64,000 nt of DNA. Origin: UBA4363 sp002393965 (lineage in GTDB: Bacteria; Bacteroidota; Bacteroidia; Bacteroidales; Paludibacteraceae). The notes below the pieces were generated by a model. That model was given only the letters and a program-made list of their open reading frames with translations. It made no database searches and was not told where the DNA came from. How positions within the stretch are numbered: the stretch's first letter is position 1; each line of letters begins with the position of its first letter. The position numbers and the translations under genes were made by a program. The DNA lies in NCBI GenBank assembly GCA_946542925.1, contig CAMNLA010000059.1:26743-90742 (forward strand), read 5' to 3'. Of this stretch, positions 1 through 8,282 are shown piece by piece.

Positions 1-79
1 AGATAGAGATGTAAAAAACGAGAAAAAAAAGACCGATATGAGAACTGAACGTGTGAACACCGATCGCTATCTGTGATTG

Positions 80-1195
80 TCAATGAATAAACAAATCTCT
101 CGCCCTAGGGGTAAGATACGAAACGGCATCAATAATAGGTACCGTAATCTTCTCATCGGCATTTTTCCCTTTCAGAAATACAATTTCCGTCGGCGTAAAG
201 AGAACAGTACGTGGACTGGCATTCCGGCGCCGCGCATCCAGAGCTTCCTTCTCGACCCCGAACAATGCCTTTATACCTTCGTCTGTCAATAATTCTGAAA
301 GCATCAGTTCTTTATCATTTTCCAAATCATAATTCAAGGCATACACTGGATAGTCGTCATATTTCGGTTGTTCCTGATCGCATAGTCGATAATCTTGATA
401 TGTAAAACTGATGAATCTTCCCCTTATATATCCCTGAGGTTTCAGTTCTTTGTGTGCTTTCCACGTCAGAGTATCTCCTATCCTACGCTGACCTTTCATA
501 TCAGGCATATGCTCCATCGGTTCTCCAAGATTATTCTTCCACTGATTCAGAGCCTCTTTCACATCGTTTGTTTCTTTAGCATCACGAAACAAGATATTGA
601 TAATCTTTAATTGCAACTTTTCAGTACTAATACCCTCGATTTTCTCTGGCAAATCAATATTGAAAGACATATTTGTAAACGTCTTCAGACTACCTGTCTG
701 TTCCAGGAATATTCCCGTTTCTTCTAAATGAGTATATTCAGGGAGTTGCTCCATCGCAAGATCGGACTTTTGCCCAATCGTATCCGCTGATAGTGAATCC
801 ATAGCATGAGGACGGGCCATTCGATCCTCACGCCCCAGAAGCGAAAATAAACAAAAAACAAGCAAGAGAAGCAAGAGAACAATTAAGAGAATCGTTCCAA
901 TCCCAATTCGAGTCTTTCCAGGATTATTATTCTGCTCCTCTGATTTATCTCTTTGCTTTGTGGAATAAACTTTAGCTTCTCTTTGTTTTATTGATTCCGA
1001 GATTGTACTCTTGTCAGGATTTCCTGAGACAGTTTCTTCCTTACCTTCTGATTTTGATGAGGAGGTTTCTTCTTTTTGCTCTGTTTTTCCCAACGTGACA
1101 CTCATTGGTCTCTTCTTCAATGGTTGCCACTTCCCACAAGAGTTGCAGAATTGTGATCCTGGTCGCAAATCTGTTCCACAAAAGCTACATTTCAT
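80..1195 (-). CDS. Zinc-ribbon membrane-anchored protein with DUF3298-like C-terminus
   Basis: 371 residues. The N-terminus is a zinc ribbon with Cys3, Cys6, Cys17 and Cys20 in a CxxC...CxxC pattern. A Ser/Lys/Glu-rich linker follows, then one membrane segment at about residues 97-120 with no cleavable signal peptide, so the ribbon should be cytoplasmic and the rest periplasmic. The C-terminal part resembles the DUF3298/RsiV-type domain seen in envelope proteins that bind sugars or lysozyme; this is a family impression only. It lies 56 bp downstream of the WG-repeat gene on the same strand and has its own promoter-like box at 1221-1228. The exact role is unknown. Confidence 0.7.
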   Translation of the reverse strand: MKCSFCGTDLRPGSQFCNSCGKWQPLKKRPMSVTLGKTEQKEETSSSKSEGKEETVSGNPDKSTISESIKQREAKVYSTKQRDKSEEQNNNPGKTRIGIGTILLIVLLLLLLVFCLFSLLGREDRMARPHAMDSLSADTIGQKSDLAMEQLPEYTHLEETGIFLEQTGSLKTFTNMSFNIDLPEKIEGISTEKLQLKIINILFRDAKETNDVKEALNQWKNNLGEPMEHMPDMKGQRRIGDTLTWKAHKELKPQGYIRGRFISFTYQDYRLCDQEQPKYDDYPVYALNYDLENDKELMLSELLTDEGIKALFGVEKEALDARRRNASPRTVLFTPTEIVFLKGKNADEKITVPIIDAVSYLTPRARDLFIH

Positions 1196-1220
1196 ATACG
1201 TTTGCTTTATTTACCTTTCC

Positions 1221-1252
1221 CAAAGGTACGTTTAATCTTAAACTCCTGCAAT
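1221..1252 (-). promoter_or_regulatory. Bacteroidota-type promoter for the zinc-ribbon gene
   Basis: Read on the minus strand, TACCTTTG (1228-1221) matches the -7 consensus TAnnTTTG. ATTG (1252-1249) lies 20 bases upstream as a 3/4 match to the -33 TTTG. The start codon is 25 bases beyond the -7 box. Confidence 0.5.
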
Positions 1253-3000
1253 CAGTCCGTATCACTTCTTTCATATTGACGCTCTTCATTCCGGAATGAG
1301 TCATCATCCAACTGTTCATTTTCCCCGTCTTGTGCTATTTCTTTCATTTCCGACTCTGAATCCTCTCCTAAACTCATCATGAGATAAACACCGAACTGAT
1401 TTCGATAGACAACACAAGAAACTCGATCTCCAAAACGATAGACTATTGCGTTTTCACCTTGATTCTCAATATGTTCAACTCCATGAAGATGCGAAATGTA
1501 GCGATTGAGGGCTTCAAAAATCTCGTTTCTCTTTCGGTAGAAAATACCTGTTTCATCAAAACGCACCTCAAAATAATCAGGCGTCATATCAGTGAACGTA
1601 CCATCCGGATACCCAACCTGATCACTGAAATCCACAACAATCGTTACAGCTCCTTTTCCCAATGATTTGACATATCGAATATCATAGAGATCAGTATAGT
1701 TACTGGCATCAGTATCTCCAGACTTCAAAGCCACTTCTGATGCTGGAGAATCAAACGTCAACCCATCCAGACCTCGAGATGACACTAAAAGCTGCGATAT
1801 CAAATAATCGAGATCGATCTGCTCATTATAAATCCAACAATCAGCCAAATTGAATGACCCAAGACTATAATACTCCTTGTTGACCCGTCCTTCTGTATTA
1901 AGCAAGCCCCACTGTCCCATTCCTGTGGATACAACAGCGACCTCGTCTCCTGTCGAATAAAAAGGGTGGTACTCATTTTTATATTCTAGAACATCGAAAA
2001 ACTCAGCATTCCCCTTCTCTCTTCCATTTATATCTATCAGATGATAACGTCCAGTTGCATCAATCCGCCAAATACGATCCTCCATGCTTGCAAAATGAAA
2101 GTTCTGTCCCGTTACAGACAAAATCGTTTCCCCCTTGACGTTCAGAAGAGACTGATGATCCTTCGTCTTTACAATAACCATCTCGCCTTGAAAATCCACC
2201 AAATCACCGTCTCCAACTCGTATTTCGTATCCCGCCTGGTTGAGCAGTGCCCATTTTTTTACGTTAGAATCCCGCAGATACATTACCGCAAGAGAAGCAT
2301 CCTTATAATAAGGTGCGTGAGAAAATCCTTCCTTCATAATGCGAGAAAAGACTTCTGTTCCGAACTTATCCAACACAACCATCTTATTGGAAGAATGAGC
2401 TATTAAACGTCCATCATGACATGGATAGAGAACATCATAGTTCGGCTGAATTATCAACTGTCCCGTTGTATCTACCGCTCCAAACTGATGATTGTCAAGT
2501 TCAATTACTGCTAGACCTTCTGAAAAATTAGATATTCGCAGAACCTGTCTACCTGCCAATTTGTCAATCTGATGCAAGACTCTTCCATTACGGTCTATTA
2601 TTTCAATACAATGATTCGGTCGAACAACTGGAGCAACATCCATAAAAAAGAGAGCCGCATAGCGATAGGACGACTGTCCAACACGCTCTGGTTTAGAAGA
2701 GTCAATTGAATATAAATCCCAAAGGCCGTCTTTATTTTTAACGTAAAAACGATTGTTGACCACAACAGTCGGTTCGTTATCAAAACACCCCTCGAAAAGC
2801 AAACTTCCATCTATACCGACCATTCCCCATTTGCCATTCTCCGTTCTCAAAAAAGGAAGATGACTGATATTACCAGTGGAAAAGAAATCAAAACCATTAA
2901 CAATTTCATCATATTTGAAGTAACCTATTAGTCCAGCCGCCATCAATGCCAATCCACCGACTATGCTGACAATTCCACGTTTACCAAACAACATGCTCAT
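1252..3000 (-). CDS. WG-repeat protein, membrane anchored
   Basis: 582 residues. An N-terminal hydrophobic segment at about residues 9-28 is followed by repeats of the WG (KWG) family. The clearest are GKWGMV at residues 56-61 and GQWGLL near residue 361, with degenerate copies between (for example KKWALLN). WG repeats are thought to form beta-propeller-like or protein-binding surfaces. The C-terminal 150 residues after the last repeat are not recognised, and the tail is rich in Glu, Asp and Arg. It probably forms a transcription unit with the downstream zinc-ribbon gene, which suggests an envelope sensing or scaffolding role. A second Met at residue 3 is an equally good start. Confidence 0.7.
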   Translation of the reverse strand: MSMLFGKRGIVSIVGGLALMAAGLIGYFKYDEIVNGFDFFSTGNISHLPFLRTENGKWGMVGIDGSLLFEGCFDNEPTVVVNNRFYVKNKDGLWDLYSIDSSKPERVGQSSYRYAALFFMDVAPVVRPNHCIEIIDRNGRVLHQIDKLAGRQVLRISNFSEGLAVIELDNHQFGAVDTTGQLIIQPNYDVLYPCHDGRLIAHSSNKMVVLDKFGTEVFSRIMKEGFSHAPYYKDASLAVMYLRDSNVKKWALLNQAGYEIRVGDGDLVDFQGEMVIVKTKDHQSLLNVKGETILSVTGQNFHFASMEDRIWRIDATGRYHLIDINGREKGNAEFFDVLEYKNEYHPFYSTGDEVAVVSTGMGQWGLLNTEGRVNKEYYSLGSFNLADCWIYNEQIDLDYLISQLLVSSRGLDGLTFDSPASEVALKSGDTDASNYTDLYDIRYVKSLGKGAVTIVVDFSDQVGYPDGTFTDMTPDYFEVRFDETGIFYRKRNEIFEALNRYISHLHGVEHIENQGENAIVYRFGDRVSCVVYRNQFGVYLMMSLGEDSESEMKEIAQDGENEQLDDDSFRNEERQYERSDTD

Positions 3001-3041
3001 GGTTTATTTCAAGAGTAGCGAAACAACGCTAACAGGATTTG

Positions 3042-3072
3042 CAAAGTTACTCATTATTTGATTCTCAGCAAT
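3042..3072 (-). promoter_or_regulatory. Promoter for the WG-repeat gene
   Basis: The minus strand reads TAACTTTG (3049-3042), a full TAnnTTTG match. ATTG (3072-3069) lies 19 bases upstream. The start codon is about 40 bases downstream. Confidence 0.55.
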
Positions 3073-3180
3073 GTTTTCATGGAACACACTGGATAGAATA
3101 ACAGATACTAAGAGGTTTACTTTAGGTAGCACCTTGCAAGAAAGATTCCATTGCTGTACCTTTATCGGAAAAACAGAAAA

Positions 3181-3702
3181 ATGACTTGCGACATATTACT
3201 TACAGACGAAGAACTGAGACTATCCTCACAAAGCGGAAGTTGGGACTTTCTACATACATTCATTCTCGCATATCAAAATGCCATAGATAATGAGTTAACA
3301 ATCGAAAACATGAATAAATTGAATGGATGGCAAAATGTCCTTATGGCTTTTGGTGTTTTTAGATCTGAAGTTCGAAGCGGAGGTTTTGTCCAGCTCATCT
3401 ACAACGGATATGGACCATACATCTTTGAAAACCCCTTTGCTTCTGCACTTCGCAAGATGGGAGCCCAAAAACTGTCTAAACTCATTTACAAGGCCAAACG
3501 CATCTATGATGTCCGAAAAAAAGACTTGGAAATGGAAGTTGAAGAAGAAGAACTATGCGAGATATATTCGAACTTTGAAGAATTTGACCCTTTGGACGAT
3601 CTCTACATCGAAATTGAGCAGGAATCCATTGATATTATTGCTCAGTATGTGGACGAACACATAAACTATTTTGCATCTGTCTTAAAAGGACCGTCCTTAT
3701 AA
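3181..3702 (+). CDS. DUF4375 (DMP19-like) protein
   Basis: 173 residues from the ATG at 3181. An in-frame TTG at 3151 would add ten residues but is a poorer start. The central part has the DUF4375 pattern: a helix with NGW around residue 40, then a GGFVQ motif followed by NGYGPYIFENP. A very acidic Glu/Asp stretch follows in the last third. The family includes DMP19, described as a DNA mimic in Neisseria, and many uncharacterised cytoplasmic proteins; no specific function can be claimed here. It stands alone between convergent pdxT and the divergent WG-repeat gene. Confidence 0.6.
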   Translation: MTCDILLTDEELRLSSQSGSWDFLHTFILAYQNAIDNELTIENMNKLNGWQNVLMAFGVFRSEVRSGGFVQLIYNGYGPYIFENPFASALRKMGAQKLSKLIYKAKRIYDVRKKDLEMEVEEEELCEIYSNFEEFDPLDDLYIEIEQESIDIIAQYVDEHINYFASVLKGPSL

Positions 3703-3754
3703 AACGTCAGAACGGCATAAAATGTTTCCCAGTCGTATTATTTTGAGCGATGGT

Positions 3755-4357
3755 TTACCTACCAACAACAATCTCTCTTTTTTTATACACGTTAACCTTT
3801 TGAAGGAAATACTCGTGCACACGAGTGTCATCAGTCAATTCTGGATGAAAAGCAGTCGCCAAAAGATTACCTTGTTCCACCATCAAGATTTTTCCATCCA
3901 GTTCCAAGAGAGATCTCGCCTCTCCTTCTATCTTGTCAATATAAGGTGCCCGAATAAATACTGTTGGGAACGGAGTTTCGCCAAGTACATCGATAGGCAT
4001 ATTCGCTTCGAAACTCGCCAACTGACGTCCAAAAGCATTGCGTTCAACAAAGGTATCCATCAGTCCCAAACGTAACTGTTCGCTTCCGTTGATATGTTTT
4101 GACAGCAAAATCAGTCCAGTACAGGTACCAAATATCGGGAAACCCTTACGACCCATTTCTCTTATAGGTTCCAAAAGCTGATAAAAGTCCAGCAATTTTC
4201 CTACCGCCGTACTTTCTCCTCCTGGCAAAACCAACCCATCTAACCCATCTAAATCATTTGGATCTAAAACGTCACAAACGTCTACTCCCAATCTACGCAA
4301 CATGTCTGCATGTTCACTGACCGCACCTTGCAGTGCCAATACTCCGATTTTCGTCAT
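3755..4357 (-). CDS. pdxT: Pyridoxal 5'-phosphate synthase glutaminase subunit
   Basis: 200 residues, usual length. PdxT hydrolyses glutamine and channels ammonia to PdxS for one-step PLP synthesis from ribose 5-phosphate and glyceraldehyde 3-phosphate. The class I amidotransferase triad is visible: nucleophile Cys79 in GTCTG, and His171 and Glu173 in FHPEL. The PGGES loop is at residues 45-49. It lies 82 bp downstream of pdxS on the same strand, separated by a hairpin (4379-4411) that may set the ratio of the two subunits. Confidence 0.95.
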   Translation of the reverse strand: MTKIGVLALQGAVSEHADMLRRLGVDVCDVLDPNDLDGLDGLVLPGGESTAVGKLLDFYQLLEPIREMGRKGFPIFGTCTGLILLSKHINGSEQLRLGLMDTFVERNAFGRQLASFEANMPIDVLGETPFPTVFIRAPYIDKIEGEARSLLELDGKILMVEQGNLLATAFHPELTDDTRVHEYFLQKVNVYKKREIVVGR

Positions 4358-4378
4358 ACCTTGTTTTCTATCATAGCA

Positions 4379-4411
4379 AATGCGGGATACTCGGTAGAGA
4401 AATCCCGCATT
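4379..4411 (-). promoter_or_regulatory. Intercistronic hairpin between pdxS and pdxT
   Basis: Inverted arms of ten bases (AATGCGGGAT at 4379-4388 and ATCCCGCATT at 4402-4411) with a 13-base loop. No long U run follows on the minus strand, so it is more likely a partial terminator, RNA-stability or processing hairpin than a full stop. Confidence 0.5.
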
Positions 4412-4439
4412 ATTTTATTTCAATCGCTTTTATAGTCGG

Positions 4440-5339
4440 TTACCAACCACGTCCTGCAATCTTATCTGTTTCTTCCATCTGAGCTACGCTTTGACCACGC
4501 ATAGCATCTCCCAACCCTTTAGACACCTCTGCAACAAGCTGATAATCCGAGTAATGAGCCGTGGCTTGAACAATAGCTTTAGCTCGTTTAGCAGGATTAG
4601 AGCTTTTAAAGATGCCCGAACCAACAAATACGCCGTCACAACCGAGCGTCATCATTAATGCTGCATCAGCAGGTGTAGCAATACCTCCCGCAGCAAAATT
4701 TACCACTGGCAAACGTTTGAGTTCCTTTACCTGCTTGACTAATTCATAAGGAGCTCCTAATTCCTTGGCGATGGTCATCAGCTCCATATCACTTGCCTCA
4801 ACAACACGTTGTATATCTTCATTTACCTGACGAATGTGCTTCACTGCTTCAACAACGTCTCCAGTTCCAGCCTCCCCTTTTGTTCTGATCATTGCCGCTC
4901 CTTCACCTATTCGGCGAAGAGCTTCCCCTAGATTTCGGGCTCCGCATACGAACGGCACCTTAAAATCATTCTTGAATATATGATACTTATTATCTGCAGG
5001 TGTAAGCACCTCACTCTCATCAATATAATCTATATCCAAGGCCTCCAAAACACGTGCTTCAACGATATGACCAATACGTGCCTTTGCCATCACAGGAATA
5101 GTTACTGCATTCTGAATACCGATAATCATTTCCGGATCTGACATTCGTGCCACTCCACCCTCCTTACGAATATCAGAAGGGACTCGTTCGAGAGCCATAA
5201 CAGCTACTGCACCAGCATCCTCTGCAATCTTTGCCTGTTCTGGATTTACCACATCCATGATAACTCCGCCTTTCAACATCTCCGCTAAACCCGCTTTCAC
5301 TTTAAATGTTCCCGTTGACTTTTCAATATTTTCAGCCAT
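4440..5339 (-). CDS. pdxS: Pyridoxal 5'-phosphate synthase synthase subunit
   Basis: 299 residues, a TIM barrel of normal length. It combines ribose 5-phosphate, glyceraldehyde 3-phosphate and ammonia from PdxT to make PLP. Conserved residues are present: Asp29 (IMDVVN), the Schiff-base Lys86 in VMAKARIGH, and Lys154 in IRTKGEAGTG. The phosphate-binding segments NFAAGGIATP and GCDGVFVGSGIF are also seen. It is the first gene of the pdxST unit, with a promoter at 5414-5445. Confidence 0.96.
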   Translation of the reverse strand: MAENIEKSTGTFKVKAGLAEMLKGGVIMDVVNPEQAKIAEDAGAVAVMALERVPSDIRKEGGVARMSDPEMIIGIQNAVTIPVMAKARIGHIVEARVLEALDIDYIDESEVLTPADNKYHIFKNDFKVPFVCGARNLGEALRRIGEGAAMIRTKGEAGTGDVVEAVKHIRQVNEDIQRVVEASDMELMTIAKELGAPYELVKQVKELKRLPVVNFAAGGIATPADAALMMTLGCDGVFVGSGIFKSSNPAKRAKAIVQATAHYSDYQLVAEVSKGLGDAMRGQSVAQMEETDKIAGRGW

Positions 5340-5413
5340 TTTCTTGTTTTTTTTCTATATTACTCTTATTTTCTTTTTCGACATTTTCTCTTTCTATCAT
5401 GCGAAAAACTTTG

Positions 5414-5445
5414 CAAAAGTAGCATTTTCCAACTTATTCACCAAT
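5414..5445 (-). promoter_or_regulatory. Promoter for pdxS-pdxT
   Basis: The minus strand reads TACTTTTG (5421-5414), matching TAnnTTTG. ATTG (5445-5442) lies 20 bases upstream. The start codon of pdxS is 74 bases beyond the -7 box. The rest of the 315-base gap to the next gene (5340-5654) is AT-rich with no reading frame I would support. Confidence 0.5.
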
Positions 5446-5584
5446 ACCTTTTTTATGGTATTTTCATCTTCAGCTTTTTTGAGTTGGAATAGATATTCTC
5501 AATAGCAAAATGTATTTTATCTCTAAAGAAATGTTTTTGGCACTGATTTTGATTTTAGGACTCTGCATAAAAAATGCTTTTTGC

Positions 5585-5592
5585 TATATTTG
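5585..5592 (+). promoter_or_regulatory. -7 promoter box for the BspA-like gene
   Basis: TATATTTG is an exact TAnnTTTG match 62 bases before the ATG. No good TTTG is found at the expected -33 position. Confidence 0.45.
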
Positions 5593-5654
5593 CATATCTT
5601 TAAACAAAGAAAAAGAAAACCTAAGTCTAACTTAATAAAACACAACCAAACAAA

Positions 5655-6341
5655 ATGAAGAAATCTCTTTTAATCCTCACTTCGTTTTTATGTTTTGGAG
5701 CCTTTCTCCAAGCACAGATAACCAAAACAATGTCAGTCGTTCCTGGTGGATTGTTCAAGGCTTTGACCTATGATGAGCGCTCCAATACGACACACCTCAT
5801 CCTGACAGGTTCCATGGATGCTCGCGATTTCAAAACAATCCGCGACAATATGCCAAAACTCGAAATTCTGGACATATCCAAGGTCAACATCGCCGCATAC
5901 GAAGGTACTGAAGGTTCTGAACAGACTGACAAAGGACGACCTGTAAAAGCAAAATATGCAGAAAAAACAATCCCTCAATATGCATTCTTCAAGAATGGTA
6001 ACGGATCCGGAAAACGTACCATCAAGAATGTTATTTATCCAAAAAATCTGATAGGAGTAGGAGAACGTGCTTTCTATGCTTGTTATAATCTTTCAGAGGT
6101 GACGATTCCTGCATCAGTCGTTTCTCTTGAATCTGAGGCATACTACAACTGCAAAGCACTTGCTTCTATTTCAGTACTTAGCGCCAATCCTGTTCCTACA
6201 ATGGGGAAAGGAGTGTTCTATGCTGTGGATCCTGCATCCTGCATCCTGCACGTAAAGGAAGGGTCTAAAACCGCATTCCAAGGAGCAAAACAATGGAATG
6301 ACTTTATGACCATCGAGGAAGATGTAAAAGAAGCTCAATAA
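5655..6341 (+). CDS. BspA-type leucine-rich-repeat secreted protein
   Basis: 228 residues with a signal peptide ending near residue 20 (FLQAQ). The middle and C-terminal parts carry LRR_5/BspA-type repeats, seen as a YPKNLIGVGERAFYAC unit followed by a VTIPASVVSLESEAYYNC unit. This repeat family mediates adhesion to host matrix or other bacteria in oral and gut Bacteroidota and protists. The protein is short for the family, with few repeats, and no C-terminal sorting domain is evident. It is monocistronic, between its own -7 box and a strong terminator. The adhesin role is inferred. Confidence 0.8.
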   Translation: MKKSLLILTSFLCFGAFLQAQITKTMSVVPGGLFKALTYDERSNTTHLILTGSMDARDFKTIRDNMPKLEILDISKVNIAAYEGTEGSEQTDKGRPVKAKYAEKTIPQYAFFKNGNGSGKRTIKNVIYPKNLIGVGERAFYACYNLSEVTIPASVVSLESEAYYNCKALASISVLSANPVPTMGKGVFYAVDPASCILHVKEGSKTAFQGAKQWNDFMTIEEDVKEAQ

Positions 6342-6362
6342 GATTAATAATTTGATCACATC

Positions 6363-6394
6363 AAAAAAATCCCGCTAAAAGCGGGATTTTTTTT
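6363..6394. terminator. Bidirectional terminator (BspA-like gene / dnaJ)
   Basis: A7-TCCCGC, a five-base loop, then GCGGGA-T8. The U run is good on both strands, so it can end the BspA-like transcript on plus and the grpE-dnaJ transcript on minus. Confidence 0.85.
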
Positions 6395-6399
6395 CTAAT

Positions 6400-7557
6400 C
6401 TAAAAGATATTGGCTTTTATTCTTCGGAAGAATTCCTGAATCATTGATTTTGTTGGCTTTACATTTTCAGACTCTCGAAGACGTTCTACCAATTTCGCTT
6501 CTTCCTTTGATAGATGTTCTGGAATATAAACCCCAACATTCACGTATAGATCTCCTCTTCCATAACCATTGACACTCGGCAATCCTTTCGACTTTAGACG
6601 CAATTTCTTTCCTGGTTGCGTTCCTGGCGCTATTTTCACTTTGACAGCACCCTCCAGTGTCGGGACTTCCACACTGCCTCCGAGTATAGCAGTCGGCACA
6701 TCCAGCAGAAGATTGTATATCAAATCATTCTCATCACGTATGAGCTCTGGATGTGCTTCTTCTTCAATAACCACCAACAAATCTCCGTTAACACCTCCAT
6801 GGCGAGCTGCATTGCCTTTTCCACTTACATTCAATTGCATGCCCTCTGAAACTCCGGCTGGAATCTTGAACGATATTTCCTCCTCTCCTCGCACAACTCC
6901 TTCTCCATTGCAATGAGGGCATTTGTTCTTTATCGTCTTGCCTTCTCCTCCACACGTTGGACACACCGACTGAGTCTGCATACGACCTAGAATCGTCTGT
7001 TGTATGCGTGTAACGTAACCGCTTCCATGACAGGTAGAGCATGTTTCCGTTCCACTGCCTTCTGCTGCACCACTACCATGACAATGGTCACAGGCAACAT
7101 ATTTCTTTACCTTAATCTTTTTTTCAACTCCGTTTAGGATGTCGTTTAAAGTCAGACGAACTTTAACCCTTAGATCTGCTCCTCGGTTTACTCGTTGACC
7201 TCGACTACCACCCCGACTACCTCCAAAGAAATCGCCAAAGCCGCCGCCAAAGCCACCATTGAATATATCCCCGAAGTGTTCAAAGATATCCTGCATACTG
7301 CCACTCCATTGTGCGCCGCCTCCTGCTGCGCCGTCAACTCCAGCATGTCCAAACTGGTCATAGCGCTGACGCTTCTGTGGGTTGCTGAGTACCTCATACG
7401 CTTCCGCAGCCTCCTTGAACTTTTCCTCAGCTTCCTTATCCCCCGGATTACGATCTGGGTGATATTGGATCGCCTTTTTACGATAAGCTTTCTTTATTTC
7501 ATCGGCCGAGGCTGTCTTATCTACACCTAAAACCTCATAATAATCTCGCTTTGCCAT
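6400..7557 (-). CDS. dnaJ: Chaperone protein DnaJ
   Basis: 385 residues, type I Hsp40. The J domain (1-70) contains the HPD motif that stimulates DnaK ATPase. It is followed by a Gly/Phe-rich linker, then four zinc-finger CxxCxGxG motifs (CDHCHGSG, CSTCHGSG, CPTCGGEG, CPHCNGEG) and the C-terminal substrate-binding domain. It lies 38 bp after grpE; dnaK is not in the window. Confidence 0.97.
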   Translation of the reverse strand: MAKRDYYEVLGVDKTASADEIKKAYRKKAIQYHPDRNPGDKEAEEKFKEAAEAYEVLSNPQKRQRYDQFGHAGVDGAAGGGAQWSGSMQDIFEHFGDIFNGGFGGGFGDFFGGSRGGSRGQRVNRGADLRVKVRLTLNDILNGVEKKIKVKKYVACDHCHGSGAAEGSGTETCSTCHGSGYVTRIQQTILGRMQTQSVCPTCGGEGKTIKNKCPHCNGEGVVRGEEEISFKIPAGVSEGMQLNVSGKGNAARHGGVNGDLLVVIEEEAHPELIRDENDLIYNLLLDVPTAILGGSVEVPTLEGAVKVKIAPGTQPGKKLRLKSKGLPSVNGYGRGDLYVNVGVYIPEHLSKEEAKLVERLRESENVKPTKSMIQEFFRRIKANIF

Positions 7558-7595
7558 TATTCAGTTCCTTTCTGAATCGTATCTTTGTTTGATTG

Positions 7596-8171
7596 TCACT
7601 GAGCAACGACCACCTTGGCATATCGTATTACCTTTTCTTTCAGAGTGTATCCTTTTTGAACACAATCCATGACCTTGCCCTTCTGCTCTTCCGTCGATGC
7701 CGGTATCATCGTGATCGCCTCATGATAGTCAGTATTAAAATCTTGATTCAATGTTTCTATTTCTTTCACACCATTCTGCTCCAGAAATTTTACAAATTTA
7801 TCATAAATCAATTTCACCCCTTCCTTGACTGAGGCAATATCCTCAGTCTTCTCTGCTGCTTCTATCCCGCGCTCGAAATCATCTACCAGAGGCAAAATAT
7901 TTTTTAAAATGTTCTCACCGGCACTTTCCAGAAGTTCTGCTTTTTCTCTTATTGTTCGCTTCCGGTAATTTTCGTATTCTGCCAGCGTACGTAAATAGGA
8001 ATCATTTAGCTCATCATACTTTTCTTTCCACTCGTCCTTTTCCGTCGTTCCTGCTCCGGATTCTGGCATTTCCTGTGCTCCTGTCTCTTCCGACGCTGCG
8101 ACCGTCTGTTCTGCTTGGGACTCCGTCTGTTCCTTAGAATCCTGCTGTTCTTTGTTACTTTTTTCTGCCAT
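7596..8171 (-). CDS. grpE: Nucleotide exchange factor GrpE
   Basis: 191 residues from the Met at 8171. A Met 13 codons upstream (8210) would add a basic tail not expected in GrpE, so I prefer the internal start. The N-terminus is a disordered Gln/Glu/Ser/Thr-rich tail of about 50 residues. A long dimerising helix and the compact beta domain follow, with the conserved segment ending in VMDCVQKGYTLKEKVIRYAKV. GrpE releases ADP from DnaK. It is cotranscribed with dnaJ. Confidence 0.94.
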   Translation of the reverse strand: MAEKSNKEQQDSKEQTESQAEQTVAASEETGAQEMPESGAGTTEKDEWKEKYDELNDSYLRTLAEYENYRKRTIREKAELLESAGENILKNILPLVDDFERGIEAAEKTEDIASVKEGVKLIYDKFVKFLEQNGVKEIETLNQDFNTDYHEAITMIPASTEEQKGKVMDCVQKGYTLKEKVIRYAKVVVAQ

Positions 8172-8282
8172 ATTCTTATTTGATTTTCTTTTTCGATTGA
8201 ATATTCTCATTTTTTCTCGTGTTTCTTCTCAAATTCTCTGCCAAGCAAACTTTACTGACAGAATGTCAGCACACATAGAACC

